In this document: piece by piece, positions 34,801-47,313 of the stretch
Layout: each line of letters starts with the position of its first letter
How positions within the stretch are numbered: position 1 is the first letter of the stretch
Source: Apostichopus japonicus
Taxonomy: Eukaryota > Echinodermata > Holothuroidea > Aspidochirotida > Stichopodidae
NCBI RefSeq assembly: GCF_037975245.1
Contig: NC_092562.1
Span: forward strand, 25,696,554 to 25,760,553
DNA: 64,000 nt
Reading direction: 5' to 3'
Position numbers and translations under genes: made by a program
The notes under the pieces: generated by a model
Databases searched by the model: none
What the model saw: only the letters and a program-made list of their open reading frames with translations
What the model was told of the DNA's origin: nothing

Positions 34801-37020
34801 TGGGCTTTTGTTTTACAGCCGGAGCAATGTTCAAAACATTACCAAAGCGAATAACATTATAGAACAAGTATATTAAAAAAATATTTCTATATTTAGTAAT
34901 CCTAAAGCGAGTTGCCTGGAGGTTTTCATATGCAGCCAAAGGCCGTTCCTGACCAGTACAGTTATTACAGTACAGTATATCTCTTGTCGGTTCACAAAAT
35001 ATATCTGTTGCATAACCCATGAATACTCTTGTTATAGCAACTGTACAGTAACATAAACATGTCTCGAAAAGTTCACAAGAATGGCTAGAAAATTTTGAAA
35101 AACTTTGAAACAAATTTTCAAGTTACTTGGCAGCTTTAGGTTATTAGTTTGATATGATTTTTTAATTTTATTACAAGCTCTTGTGTTCACAACTTTTCAC
35201 GATAACATATATTGAGCTAGGCAGTTTTCCATGAAAGCATTGGTACCAACAAACGATGCTTCTTGTTTGCATCACATTAAAACAATCAGAGCATTAAACA
35301 AAGAAACATGCACACATTTAGTACTTCTCTTTTGGGGTAGGGGGGAGGAGGGGGAGAGAGGGGGTTTAACAACCTTGCAAGTATCAAGGATTAAGGTGAA
35401 GATGGGGAATATTGAAGAGATGCAGACATTTTTTGGGAGAAGCAGAAGAGAATTGTAACCTTTTGTGTCATGTGGCTTAACTTGTTTCGATAATAAATAA
35501 ATTTTGGTTTGATCATACCAAAAAGGCTTTTTATAATTACATACTACTTAATTTATGCAATTATCAATTTTGACAAATTTGGCTACAAAAATTAATAGCC
35601 ATATTATGAATTCCAATTATGAAGACTGACAAAGCGATGCCTATGGTTCCCTACATTCATATTATTATAATCAGGTACTTCCTGTTTTGCTTCTAGAAAA
35701 CCTGTCAACCTTGAAAGAGACGGTTTAAGACTTTGACGAGCATCGGTTTCTGAGTATTCGTAATGGAATTGTATAATAAAGCTTAAGAATTGTAACCTTC
35801 CTGCACTTGTATTCTCCCAACACACTTTAATGTAAGGACACACAATTTTAAAATGTCTAGATTCTGGGGTTGGAGTCCATCGGGACACTCTCCAACCATA
35901 CGAGGCGTATGAAATATATTCTGAGCTTGGATTTTCATCAGAAAGTTTTACGACGTACAAGGATTATTACACGTCTTGAATAGTCCAGCTTCTTGGGAAC
36001 GGATTTTTTTACATGGATGGAGACCTTAAACATCTTGAAAACATGTAGTTTCTGAAGTTGGATGCTACAAAACACTTTAAAACCACAAGGTGTACAACAC
36101 ATCTTTAAATCTTAAGCTTCTCAGCTTGGGTTTAAAGCCTGAATTTCACCACAACCACTTTTAAGAGACAAATGGACTCAGAAGTACTAATTATCATTAG
36201 TTTTACAGCTTTTACCGCCAAAGTTTGCTTCCAACTTCAAACACATACATTTAATGCTAAAACACATGTTTAACATCCAGCATACCAATTTTGGTTTTTA
36301 CCACCAGACTTTTAATACATAGTGTGTAGAAATGCATGGAGTACTAAACATTTTATCATTTTAAGTTTCTAAGGTGGGATCCTACAACTCAAACTCTTGT
36401 TACACTAACACATGTCCTAATGTCCTTCAGAGGTTGACCGGTTCCCGGGTACATTTAATAATCCATACCATCTTTAATATCTACCATTTTTACTCCTTGA
36501 AGCTGTTATAAATATGAAATATCATTATCGAGCTTGGATCCTCCGAATAAACAGATGAACAGTTTTTAATAATAAATTACACGAAAACTGTAACATTTGT
36601 TTATGGATAATAATAACAGCAACATGAAGACGAGAGCCTCTGCAAAATATAATACCGTTTGGACAAACATTTATTACCTCGGTTCTAACACTACGTTACA
36701 CTGTACACCAAAGACAGTTTCACGAATAGCAGTGGTATTACCAAGTGATAAGGTGGGTGGAGTGATCCAGTTAAGTTACAGGCCAGACAGAAAACTCAAA
36801 TCACACCAAAATGGCCCCCCATCACTCCTCTTCTCATAGTTCTCTTCCACCCTTTTTTCTCGACACCTTTCTGTCTTTGTCCTTTTCCAGTTTACTCCCT
36901 ATCCCCTTCCCTTAATCCTCTCTTTGTCCCTCAACTGTTTATCTCCTACCTCTCCTCTTCCCCTGTTGGTTTCTTTCTTTCTTTCTTCTCTCCATCCCTT
37001 GTCTACTAATCCCCTTACAT
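31890..37020. other. no confident gene between gramd1 cluster and r3hdm4
   Basis: Minus-strand open frames of 129 codons (34724-35113) and 118 codons (35604-35960) have no domain I recognise and lack convincing exon boundaries; they could be r3hdm4 3' UTR. G-run at 34118-34135. From about 35850 to 36530 variants of GAGCTTGGAT.C and CACA..TTTAA recur irregularly, suggesting an old degenerate array. Confidence 0.4.
32328..32468 (+). repeat. dispersed repeat with hammerhead-like motif, copy B
   Basis: Starts TGTGTTCACCCTGCTCATTA and ends TTACTTTTACACAT. Motif reads CTGAAGAA-GATCC-TGCTA-GGATC-GAAACGTC-AGGC, with the CTGAAGA core intact but three or four extra bases before it. The 3' tail seen in the other copies is missing. 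Confidence 0.8.
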
Positions 37021-37023
37021 CTA

Positions 37024-37220
37024 TCTCTTTGTGTTCACCATGCTCATTAACCTGTCTGTATTCTGTGCGTGTTTTTGTTCCGTCTGTTACTGTTACTTGT
37101 CATTTAGCCTTTGAAGAAGATCCTGCTAGGATCGAAACGTCAGGCCAAATTACTTTTACACATTCTCTTACACAGGCTCTCTAGTGGATAAGCAGTTTGC
37201 TAACAGTTCTATTTGATTTT
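37024..37220 (+). repeat. dispersed repeat with hammerhead-like motif, copy C (fullest)
   Basis: Runs from TTGTGTTCACCATGCTCATT to AAGCAGTTTGCTAACAG. Motif: GCCT-TTGAAGAA-GATCC-TGCTA-GGATC-GAAACGTC-AGGC. About 150 bp beyond the r3hdm4 stop codon, antisense to that gene, so it may be within its 3' UTR. Confidence 0.8.
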
Positions 37221-37371
37221 GATTTAGTCAAATGTTATCAGATCGTTGCTACCTCGCTGCCCTCCCCCCCCCCACCCTTTTTCCCCCTGACAACAATACT
37301 GCCATATAGCTAAACATCTATAGTAACATGATAAGGTGAACTTCCTAGTGGTAAACCTATGTTACCTATTA

Positions 37372-38862
37372 TTACCTCACCGATTGAAGGTAATCGGAGA
37401 GACACATCAAAGGCGGATGGAAAGAATCCTTCTTGTTTTCTACTTTGGTCTGACGGACACCGTTGCAATTATAACCTGGAAAGACAAAGATGAGGAGAAA
37501 TTTGCATAATTACTGAAACAAACAACATCATTGGATAGACAGCATCATGTTGAAACCAGATATTGCTTAATTGTTCAACTCTGTGTCCAATTCTGAAGTT
37601 TTTTTCAATTTATCCTTGAAATAGTATGGGAAATGATTTGTTAAAATTGGAAACAAACCAGCAGCCAAAAAAAAACAGAAAAAAAAAAGAGAATAGTTGT
37701 TTAGTTTTACTACTTAAGGTTCTACTTTTTTACTAATAATTTTCCTTCAATGATTTCAAATACATTTTGAAAAGAAAGATGTTGTAAAAGATTGGTTTGA
37801 GCATGTTTCAAACCACTAACCGAGGGTTTACACAGATGTTCTGATTTACCAACTGGGCTTCCAGCCTAACGCTAATGTTGCATGAAGGTATCATTATCGA
37901 CATAAGGCAGGATAGCTGTGAAAGTAAGGCACAGGCCTCTAGTTTGGATTTTATTAAAGGAGAACGTCTGCTTTGCTGATCTCAGGATTCAACAGACCCG
38001 CAAACAGAATGAGAAACAAATCGAAATCCGACTGACGACTTTGTACGAATTAAAAAAAAAAAAAACTGGGAACACACTGCTCATGTACTGCAAAAAAACC
38101 TGTGTAGAATGAAAGATTTGTAGTGTAACCTGTAATTAACATAACATACCTTTAAAGTTTGCATAAAATGACAATGTTTACTATCACACAGAGATGGCAC
38201 TATATGACAACCCCCCCTGTAAGCATTAGCTAATCCACTCTTTTATTCTCTACTTCCTGACGGTATACTTACTCGCTGAGTTCAAGTCAAGATATTGGCT
38301 GACGGCGTGGAGTAGGAGTCGCTCGTAGTTATTTGGCAGGTTTATTATCCACACAGACTGAGGGTCCTCGGAAAACCAGCTGACAAGCTGTTCCTCGTGG
38401 TTCTCTAGGGAAGCCTTTGAAACAGAGAGAAACAGAGAGATTGCTCCTGGTGACTTACAGCAAAATAAAAGTTGATAAACAGGAGGTTAAAATTGAAAAC
38501 TCTAAGCCAGCGGTCCACAAACTTTTAGGACCACGACCCCAGGAGCTTCCAAAAGGACTTTGTCTCGACCCACCCCTCAGAATAAAATCTCAGGATGCAT
38601 GAATGCTACCTTGGATTTTGGCAAGCTCTGAAAACTGTTGATAAATTTGGCATTTTCTGGGAAAAGTCTTCTGACCCACTGCAAACTCAACCCAAGAGTG
38701 CGGCCCGGGAGCTTATCGACCATCTCTGTAAACGACTGGTGCAACGAAAAATTTGACTGTGACTTTGTGATATTACCTTTGGAATTTGACGCCTCTTCAA
38801 GAACGCCCTCAAACGAGTGTTGATCCTTCTGTAACAGTCCAATGGAGTGTATGCAGGAAAGG
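37372..38862 (-). other. r3hdm4: r3hdm4 exons 5-7: R3H domain and C-terminus
   Basis: Residues about 190-254 form the R3H domain. Exon 6 reads WFSEDPQSVWIINLPNNYER then LLLHAVSQYLDLNSAS. The signature R-x3-H is present as R238-LLL-H242. The domain is followed by the conserved tail RQTKVENKKDSFHPPL. Confidence 0.87.
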
Positions 38863-41800
38863 CTGAGATTAAAATGAAATGATAATAATGAACTGAGAAC
38901 AATTTAGACAAATACTTTAGGAAAAGGATAGTGGTTTAATAACCAGATTCAGTCAAATTGACAATCATGCCATCACAGAGGTATAACCAGCTTGGGATGG
39001 GTTTGGAGGTGGGTTAAGTGAGTAGGGTAAACCTCACTTAACCGACCCTTGATAACCGGAAGCAGTATTATACTCACTTTACAGACACATACATGTAGTA
39101 CCCAAACTTGATATGCTAATGAACCAAGTTCTGAGTCATGAATATGCATAAGCACAATTGTCTGTTGTGGGATAAAAGTGCAACAAAGCAAGAGGGTGTC
39201 TGTACGCCACAGTTAACTTTTTAAGAAATCTCACAGGCTACCTCTCTGACCAAACCTTTTTTTTTTTTCTTCTGGAGATTATTCAAGTGACATTTTTATA
39301 TTTTACTCAAGAGCATGACATGTAATGTACGATCTGATAAGCCGATTGCAACAAACACATTTGTTGTCCTGTCAAACCCTAGCTGTGCATAGGTTAAAAA
39401 ATGGGTTAAATCACAAACACATTCATGATCTGCTTGGATTACCTGCTTACCATCTCAGGCCTCGAAATTTGGGCTATTTATCGGTTAAATGCCGGTGGAT
39501 TTTTCCTGTTGCCAGTGAAAAAAAGCAAGGCACTGGCATTTCTCTACCATTAGACATGTAGAAGAAAAACACATGGTATTACAGTCAGTTAACAATATGT
39601 CAGTCAAAGAGTCCTACCTAAATTAGCTGCATATTACAGCTTATCATCAGCAAAAATTATTGGGCTACTCTCAAAAAGCATGTGAAAGCTGTAACTGATC
39701 TGCAATGCAGTTCAGAAAAATTGCCAGTGAGACTTTGAGATTTTAGCCAGTCATCAAATGGTCAAAATTGTGAAATTCTAGGCCTAAATCTCAAATCTCC
39801 TTCCTACCTTCTCTTTTGTCCTTTCCGTCGAGAATCAGGAAGTCCTCGTCGTCTACGGTCTCATCTTCATCTCTCTCATCGTTCTCTTTCCTCCTCTGCT
39901 CCAGATCCACCTTAGCTAGAGTACCGCAGACTTCCTCGTACTCATCAAGGTTCTCAAGATACCGGTCTTGCTCCTCGCCGGTCTTGTTGATAAATTTATT
40001 CCAGATCTGTATCAGAATAAATTACATCATGAAAGGAAATAAAGATTTAATCTTAACAACAACAAAATTTCAAAAAGAAGAAAATCCGGTAAGAAATCCA
40101 AAAAATTCTATTGATCTTACAAAACTCGTTTCGACAAGTATATTTTGTGCTTTGGTCTGGGAATTCTACCAAACCAACCGTACAGGCAATACAAGCAATT
40201 GTTAGCAACTGTGAGGAAAGTACTTGTGGTGAGTGCAGCAGGACTTTTTTGAAAACATAATTCATGTTACAGTAGTTCTACTTATGTGTCCATATTGCTT
40301 GATGAACAAGTGCCTTGGAAGGTACAGAGCATCAAAAATCTCATAGTTCAACCCCCCCCCCACCAGACATCCCCTTCCTCAATACTAACTTTTATGAGTA
40401 AAAAGAGGCTACATCAATTCCCTCATCAAATGCAGCCAACCTGCCTCAAAGAATGAAATTTTCACAACAATTGACACATTTTAAAAAAAACTGACAAAAT
40501 ATGCACTTGATATATACTTGATAAAAACGAATGCTTATAATTCAAAGTTTTGAAAAACCCTTCTGATTGATTTTCTATTTTGAAATAAATGCATTTTACA
40601 AGCTCTTTCTGATCTTGCGTTCTACTGCCTACCATACCTCCATGCTCTCTTGATCAGAGAAGAGTTTGTCAAAGCTACCAGATGAAGATGACACAAACTC
40701 AGAGAAACTCTCTTCGTTGGAGTACTCCTCATTCTCCACCAGATTGAGTAAAAAGTTCGCTGTAGAAACATACATAGATTAAAAGAAATGTCACAACTAT
40801 TATGAAATAATGCACATTTATGAGGAGTGATATGATAAGAAGGTATTTCATTCTTCACCAAACATGTAGCACAACAGGCAACGATAAGCAATCACACAGT
40901 CTTACTGTAGTCAATGAAACATAAAATATACATGTGCAGGGATGTGCCCACGCTAGGCGGCACTGGGCGGCCCCGCCCAGCACTAAATATTACCGCCCAG
41001 CACTGTCTTAAAAATCGTGAATCCCGCCCAGCACTATTTTCATCTAAAATTCCGACATTCCTAACAATATATTCAACAAAAATTGGGCCTAGCCTATGCC
41101 AAAATCATACAGACTAATAATGCATCAGTTACGCATGCGGGAAACATTACTTACGGCTCTCAATCGGTCCCTTGTAAAATCTCTTTGACACCAACTAATA
41201 ACTTTTACCAGGTACGTAATATATTTCACTACAAAAAAATTAAAAAAAGTGAATTGTTAACCAAAACTAGTACTTATGTATGTGCTTAAAAAGCTACACA
41301 AGTGCTTGCATTTAGCATCTGAGCACCTTCAAAAATCGAAAAATTTCTCAATGGGGAGGGGGACATCCCCTCCCCCTTAGACCCCTCCCAAGGTATACCC
41401 GGCACTCAGGAAATCCTGGGCACATCCCTGCATGTGTTTGTTGTCCTTTTACACAATTTTCAAAAAAAAAAGATTACCTTCACATTTCACAAGTCATATT
41501 CTGAAAATAATTACAGAGAACTTCAGTTATGAAGAAAAAAGTCTCTTAGCAAATCGGAAAATCAAACTTTAAATTTCTCACGATTATTGACTGTTTTGTG
41601 ACTATAAAGAAGTTTTGAAATTTTTATCACACAGTAGGTTCCAAAGACACTGAGACAGCAAAAGTATAGCTGTAAGTTTGTTTGCAATCATGGCCCCCTT
41701 AAAGCTTGTTTTAAGGAGATAACATCAAATTCATACAGTAGCAATCATTTGATCTAGGATATATATTGAACAACCTACTCAAAGTGAAATTTTGAAGATG

Positions 41801-43702
41801 TAATTACAATCCAGCCATCTTTCTCACCAAAAGTTTTCAACCCAAGAAGTAAAGGTAAATGATTCTTTTTTTTTTAGAGCACTTTTTTTTTTGTGGATTT
41901 TTTTTTTTTTTTACGCTTTATAAATCATAAATTATTATTATATCTCAGTGAAACGATGCATCGAGCTTGTCTAGAATTTTTATGTTTTCAAGTGTTGATG
42001 GTTCAAATTTTACCTGATTTTTGCTGATATTTTTGCTTGCCACTTGCTTCTAGGAGTGCTAGCTCAGTGGTTAACGCCGGTGCCTTTCAATCATAAGGTC
42101 CCGAGTTCAAGTCACTCCAAGATTAATGTATATATCGTCCAGTTACAGAGTTGTTGACAATTGACAATTCATAACCATGGACGTTAAATATGAATCTAAG
42201 AGACTAACTTCGGTCAGCTTGCGGTTTTGATAAGCCAATGATGGCTTCTTCGCGAGTTCCCGCTTGCATGAGGATCTAAAGTTCATACATACATACATGC
42301 TACTACTGTACTGTGAGCCTGACCACACACAAAGTAGGAGCATATATGTAACTTCTTACTGTTTTCTAGTCGTCTTCTCTGCCTAACACCATGTCCTTTC
42401 TTCACTGTTGCAACCACTGTGGCAAACTTTCGGCCTTTAAGAGCAGACTGAGTCTCACTCTGGTTTTTGTTATCATTTTGAGCAGATGGGACCGGAGAAC
42501 TGTAAAAGAAACCGTTGATGTTATTTACACAACAATTGAAGATTAAGATTATAATTCTGACATTAGTCTAAATAGGCCGACGTGAGACACATTGGCCGCG
42601 GACTTGTATTGACCAATGAAAATTTGCAATTTACATTTAATTAACATTAATTAATAATAAACATGACATCAACAAATGTTGCCAAGCATTGTCAAATTAT
42701 TGAAACACGGACGGAATCCTTTGGTACAAAACATTGTCAATCGTTTTTATGTCTACATTATGTCACTGTGAATAGATCCTTTATGCACAAAATCTTTCAG
42801 GACAAAGAGAATATATGGTATATAGTATAAAAACAAGATTGAGGGTCACTTTATGACAAATTATTTGCTTGGTAGCTGAAACTAGGACTAGGAGCTGAAA
42901 CTAGGTCCTGTTTAGTATCTTCTCTTCACAGATCTACACAGTATAGCTGACCAGTGCATCTACATTTAACTTGAGTTTAACCAGAATCATGTGCAGTATC
43001 TTTCTGAAGGGAATAGTGTCATTCCACTTGACATAAAACTATGACAATGACATGGTTATAGTCTCAGTGTAGGTGGATTGGGGTTGAGAGTGGATCATTG
43101 TTTGATTTTTCATGCACAGACTCTATCTTGGGTGGGTTTCCATACATATGACCTTTCTATTATAACCACTATGTTGATGACATAGCCTAACTTAGACTAA
43201 TCATACTGGACCTAGCCTAGGTTAAGCCTAATTTAAAGTAGGCTAACTAGACTTTGGGATATTTGGGGGGTGACATTGTAGTTGATCATTGTTGTTGTTA
43301 TTTTGTTACCAATACTTGGCAAGTTAACTTGCACGGTAGTTGGCTCCATTCAAGTAAAAATGGACGAAAAAGCCAATTGCTAGGCAAGTAATAACTAAGG
43401 GATACGTTATAGTACGTAGGCATAGCTTTGGCCTAAGTTAATTTAGATCTAACTGCTGTTAGGCTTCGTGTTGTGCACATATTATTGAGATGGTAAAGTT
43501 GCCTGCACAATAACAGCAGCTATTGTAACGTAGACCTAATGTCCGGGTAGTTGCTGACGTCAAACTGTTTGATCAATTTCGAGTGTCGAAAGCACTTATA
43601 TTATTAAGAAAATATAGCCATATTGTTGTACCTGACTTGCTGTAACGGGGAATTAAAACCTCCGCTGGAAGACTGTTTCTTTTCAGCGCCTTCTTCGCCC
43701 AT
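37372..43702 (-). CDS. r3hdm4: R3H domain-containing protein 4 homologue, 7 exons, 287 aa
   Basis: Exons in transcript order: 43702-43632, 42499-42360, 40759-40638, 40006-39808, 38862-38777, 38414-38273, 37475-37372. All introns are GT-AG with consistent phases; total 864 nt including TAA. The start ATG has A at -3 and G at +4. Exon 1: MGEEGAEKKQSSSGGFNSPL. Exon 2 ends in basic RRRLEN. Exons 3-4 carry TNFLLNLVENEEYSNEESF, DKLFSDQESMEIWNKFINK and a Glu/Asp-rich run (ERDEDETVDDEDF). Exon 5: AYTPLDCYRRINTRLRAFLK. Exon 6 holds the R3H core. Exon 7 ends PPLMCLSDYLQSVR. Vertebrate R3HDM4 is about 270 residues with the same order. R3H domains bind single-stranded nucleic acid; the protein's cellular role is not established. 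The name rests on remembered family similarity, not a search. It lies upstream of gramd1 in the same direction, with about 7.7 kb between coding ends. Confidence 0.87.
38508..38738. mobile_element. degenerate hAT-like (Charlie-type) remnant in r3hdm4 intron 5
   Basis: Begins CAGCGGTCCACAAACTTTTA then GGACCACGACCCC, the style of many hAT MITE ends. A matching right end is weak (CTGTAAACGACTG, 9 of 15), and no target duplication is seen. Confidence 0.4.
39456..39786. mobile_element. hAT-like MITE in r3hdm4 intron 4
   Basis: Left end CAGGCCTCGAAATTT and right end GAAATTCTAGGCCTA are inverted with few differences. Internal part resembles 23635-23790. Target duplication not clear. Confidence 0.5.
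40937..41430. mobile_element. 494-bp hAT-like MITE with 6-bp target duplication, r3hdm4 intron 2
   Basis: Ends CAGGGATGTGCCCA and CTGGGCACATCCCTG are perfect inverted repeats over 14 bp. CATGTG flanks both sides (40931-40936, 41431-41436). The internal region repeats CCGCCCAGCACT three times near the left end. Confidence 0.8.
42053..42300 (+). mobile_element. tRNA-derived SINE, copy 3 (full length)
   Basis: GGAGTGCTAGCTCAGTGGTT, B-box region GAGTTCAAGTCACTCC, the shared body, and a CATACATACATAC tail. It is in r3hdm4 intron 2, antisense, ending about 60 bp before exon 2. Confidence 0.88.
42985..43142 (+). mobile_element. old, degenerate copy of the U2-headed retroposon
   Basis: GAATCATGTGCAGTATCT, AGTCTCAGTGTAGG, GGATTGGGGTTGAGAG and GGATCATTG follow the same order as in the copies at 61043 and 63471, with many substitutions. 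In r3hdm4 intron 1. Confidence 0.65.
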
Positions 43703-45520
43703 CTTTTCGGATGTTTTTATCTCTGTGAATTAGGGACCTAAAAAGTGCAGTAGGCTATTCGAGGTCAGTGGCGAACTGCAAAAATCTAGATACATAATTG
43801 TAAACAAAGGCTTTTTCATATAGTATTCGTTAGAAGAACTACTTGAGTGCTTGTATTTTTTTTTTTTTTTTGGAATTTGCAAAGGAAAACATGACTGCAA
43901 TGGATGGTAGTACTAAACATTAAATTAAATACTTTAATATAATTGTGAATAATTATGAGAAGTTAACTGTGAAATTTAGTCCAAACCATGCTCATGAAGT
44001 TGTGGTTGAAAATATTTTAGACTTCAGTATGGAAACATTAGTGCTGCTCTGGCGTATAACGTAATTACGCGGAATTAAGTATCTTCCAACTATTATATAC
44101 AATGTTGTTGACATCGGCCGGTAGGTGCAGAAAGCTTGGAACCAAAATTCAAGGTTATAAGGTTGTTCACGTGATTAGAACGTGTATATGAACTAGGAGT
44201 GGATGAGAACTGCGGAAGGATAAATATATCCTTGGCCAGGTTAAGAATGGGGCTTGTGGATGGTCCCTGGGAAAGTGGACCTCTGAAAAGTGGTTTAGTT
44301 ACTGTAGGGGTACCATATACCAGAGTAAACCAGTTCTGATGTTGGTCTAGTATAACACATTGTGTTATGTTAAACATTTTGGAGTAGGTAGCAGTGGGTT
44401 ACCCGTTGAGCTAATCTGGCTCAACGGAGTGGGAGGGGAGGGGCGTTGAGCTAATCTGGCTCAACGGAGTGGGAGGGGAGGGGAGGGAGTGGGGATGTGG
44501 GAGGGGAGGGAGTGGGAATGGGGGTTCGAAACTGTTAATGGTAGGTTACAATTAACGCTATGGCCACAGGGATTAGGTTAATAATTGCTGTAGGAACGTA
44601 ACTTATAGATAAAAATGTCAATGGCAGTCATTTAACGCTATACTGCAATTATGGACTCCTGGCAGGGGTATCACAGCTTAAAGATGCTTGCAATAGTCAT
44701 TTCGTGGCCGTGACACTTGGTGCTATAGCGAATATTTTTTAAGCAATCTTGCGCTGATCTACGACAGTTGTCTGTGTACGTGTTGGGAGGAGATGGGAAG
44801 TTGCAGATGGCCGCGATTTGGTGTAAGTCTGACAAGGGTACCCCGCTTAAGAAAAACGTCTGGCGATGGTCTCGCATAGCATTTAAGGTTATGCCTTAGG
44901 GGTATATTTTTCAGTAAATTCCATCGTGTTACTCGTTGAAGTGATCTATAGGCCTTCCTATGGGTTCTGTGAGCCATCTAGATGGTGGGGTGGCCCTTTA
45001 GGGCGTCTGGCAGGGGTATAAACCACACCAAATGTTTTGTATTGGTCGTTAATGAAGCATGAAAGTATGTTGAATATTTTGCGATAAGTTTCATTGTTTA
45101 CTCGATAATTAGCTAGTAATCTAGAACATTTGAAGGTGGGGGCGGATGGGGATGGAAATGTATGTATATGACAGACGCCTCACACCACTGAAAAATATCT
45201 GACATCCCTGCTTCAAAGACTTTGAATGGTATTAATGTATATGGTGCCAGCCTGGTTCAATAGGTTACCTTTTGGGGTCATGATCTACATAAAAGGAAGT
45301 TTTTTGTGGAGGGGGAGGGGAAGACTCTATGAGTCCCAAAACCACACACACCACTGGAATCCCGATAGACGTACTATTCCTTTCATTCTGATCCAGAGCT
45401 AGACACAATGGTATACCTACCCTCCCAGCTGTTCCCCCCCCCCCCATCCAAGATCTCACGGTCTGTGCCATCCACGTCTACGTATGAGGTATTCCCAATT
45501 AAGCGTGAAAATAAGGTGTG
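43703..45520. other. no gene recognised upstream of r3hdm4
   Basis: The r3hdm4 promoter and 5' UTR should lie next to 43703, but no core element was placed. The minus-strand frame at 44093-44377 (94 codons) has no recognised domain. Confidence 0.4.
44404..44475. repeat. 40-bp direct duplication carrying a hairpin
   Basis: CGTTGAGC-TAATCTG-GCTCAACG can form an 8-bp stem with a 7-base loop. The hairpin and the following GGAGTGGGAGGGGAGGGG occur twice, 40 bp apart (44404, 44444). Confidence 0.85.
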
Positions 45521-45521
45521 T

Positions 45522-45594
<73 letters not shown>
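45521..45594. repeat. (TA)n microsatellite
   Basis: More than 30 TA units next to the SINE at 45595. Confidence 0.95.
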
Positions 45595-45597
<3 letters not shown>

Positions 45598-45722
45598 GAA
45601 AATATATATAAAAAAGGAAAATCGTTATGAGTTGGAAAATCAAGAACAGTGAAAAAACTCCAGCCTCCACCGGGATTCGAACCCGGGCCTCCCGCTTTGT
45701 ACGCGGACACCCTAACCAACTA

Positions 45723-45728
<6 letters not shown>
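45595..45728 (-). mobile_element. tRNA-derived SINE set between TA microsatellites
   Basis: On the minus strand: D arm GCCTAGTTGGTTAGGGT, anticodon stem TCCGC/GCGGG with loop GTACAAA, T arm CCGGG-TTCGAAT-CCCGG, then GGAGGC. The 5' acceptor strand is replaced by (TA)n, so it is not a working tRNA gene. It is followed by an unrelated 60-bp body (CACTGTTCTTGATTTTCC). Confidence 0.75.

Positions 45729-45774
<46 letters not shown>
45726..45774. repeat. (TA)n microsatellite
   Basis: About 24 TA units between the SINE and the element starting at 45775. Confidence 0.95.

Positions 45775-47313
<1,539 letters not shown>

Noticed and set aside
34724-35113. 129-codon minus-strand open frame
   Set aside because: No recognised domain and no exon signals; lies where r3hdm4 3' UTR may be. 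Kept only as unassigned sequence.
35604-35960. 118-codon minus-strand open frame
   Set aside because: No recognised domain; overlaps the start of a degenerate repeat.
44093-44377. 94-codon minus-strand frame considered as a retroelement fragment
   Set aside because: No reverse transcriptase, integrase or recombinase motif could be found.
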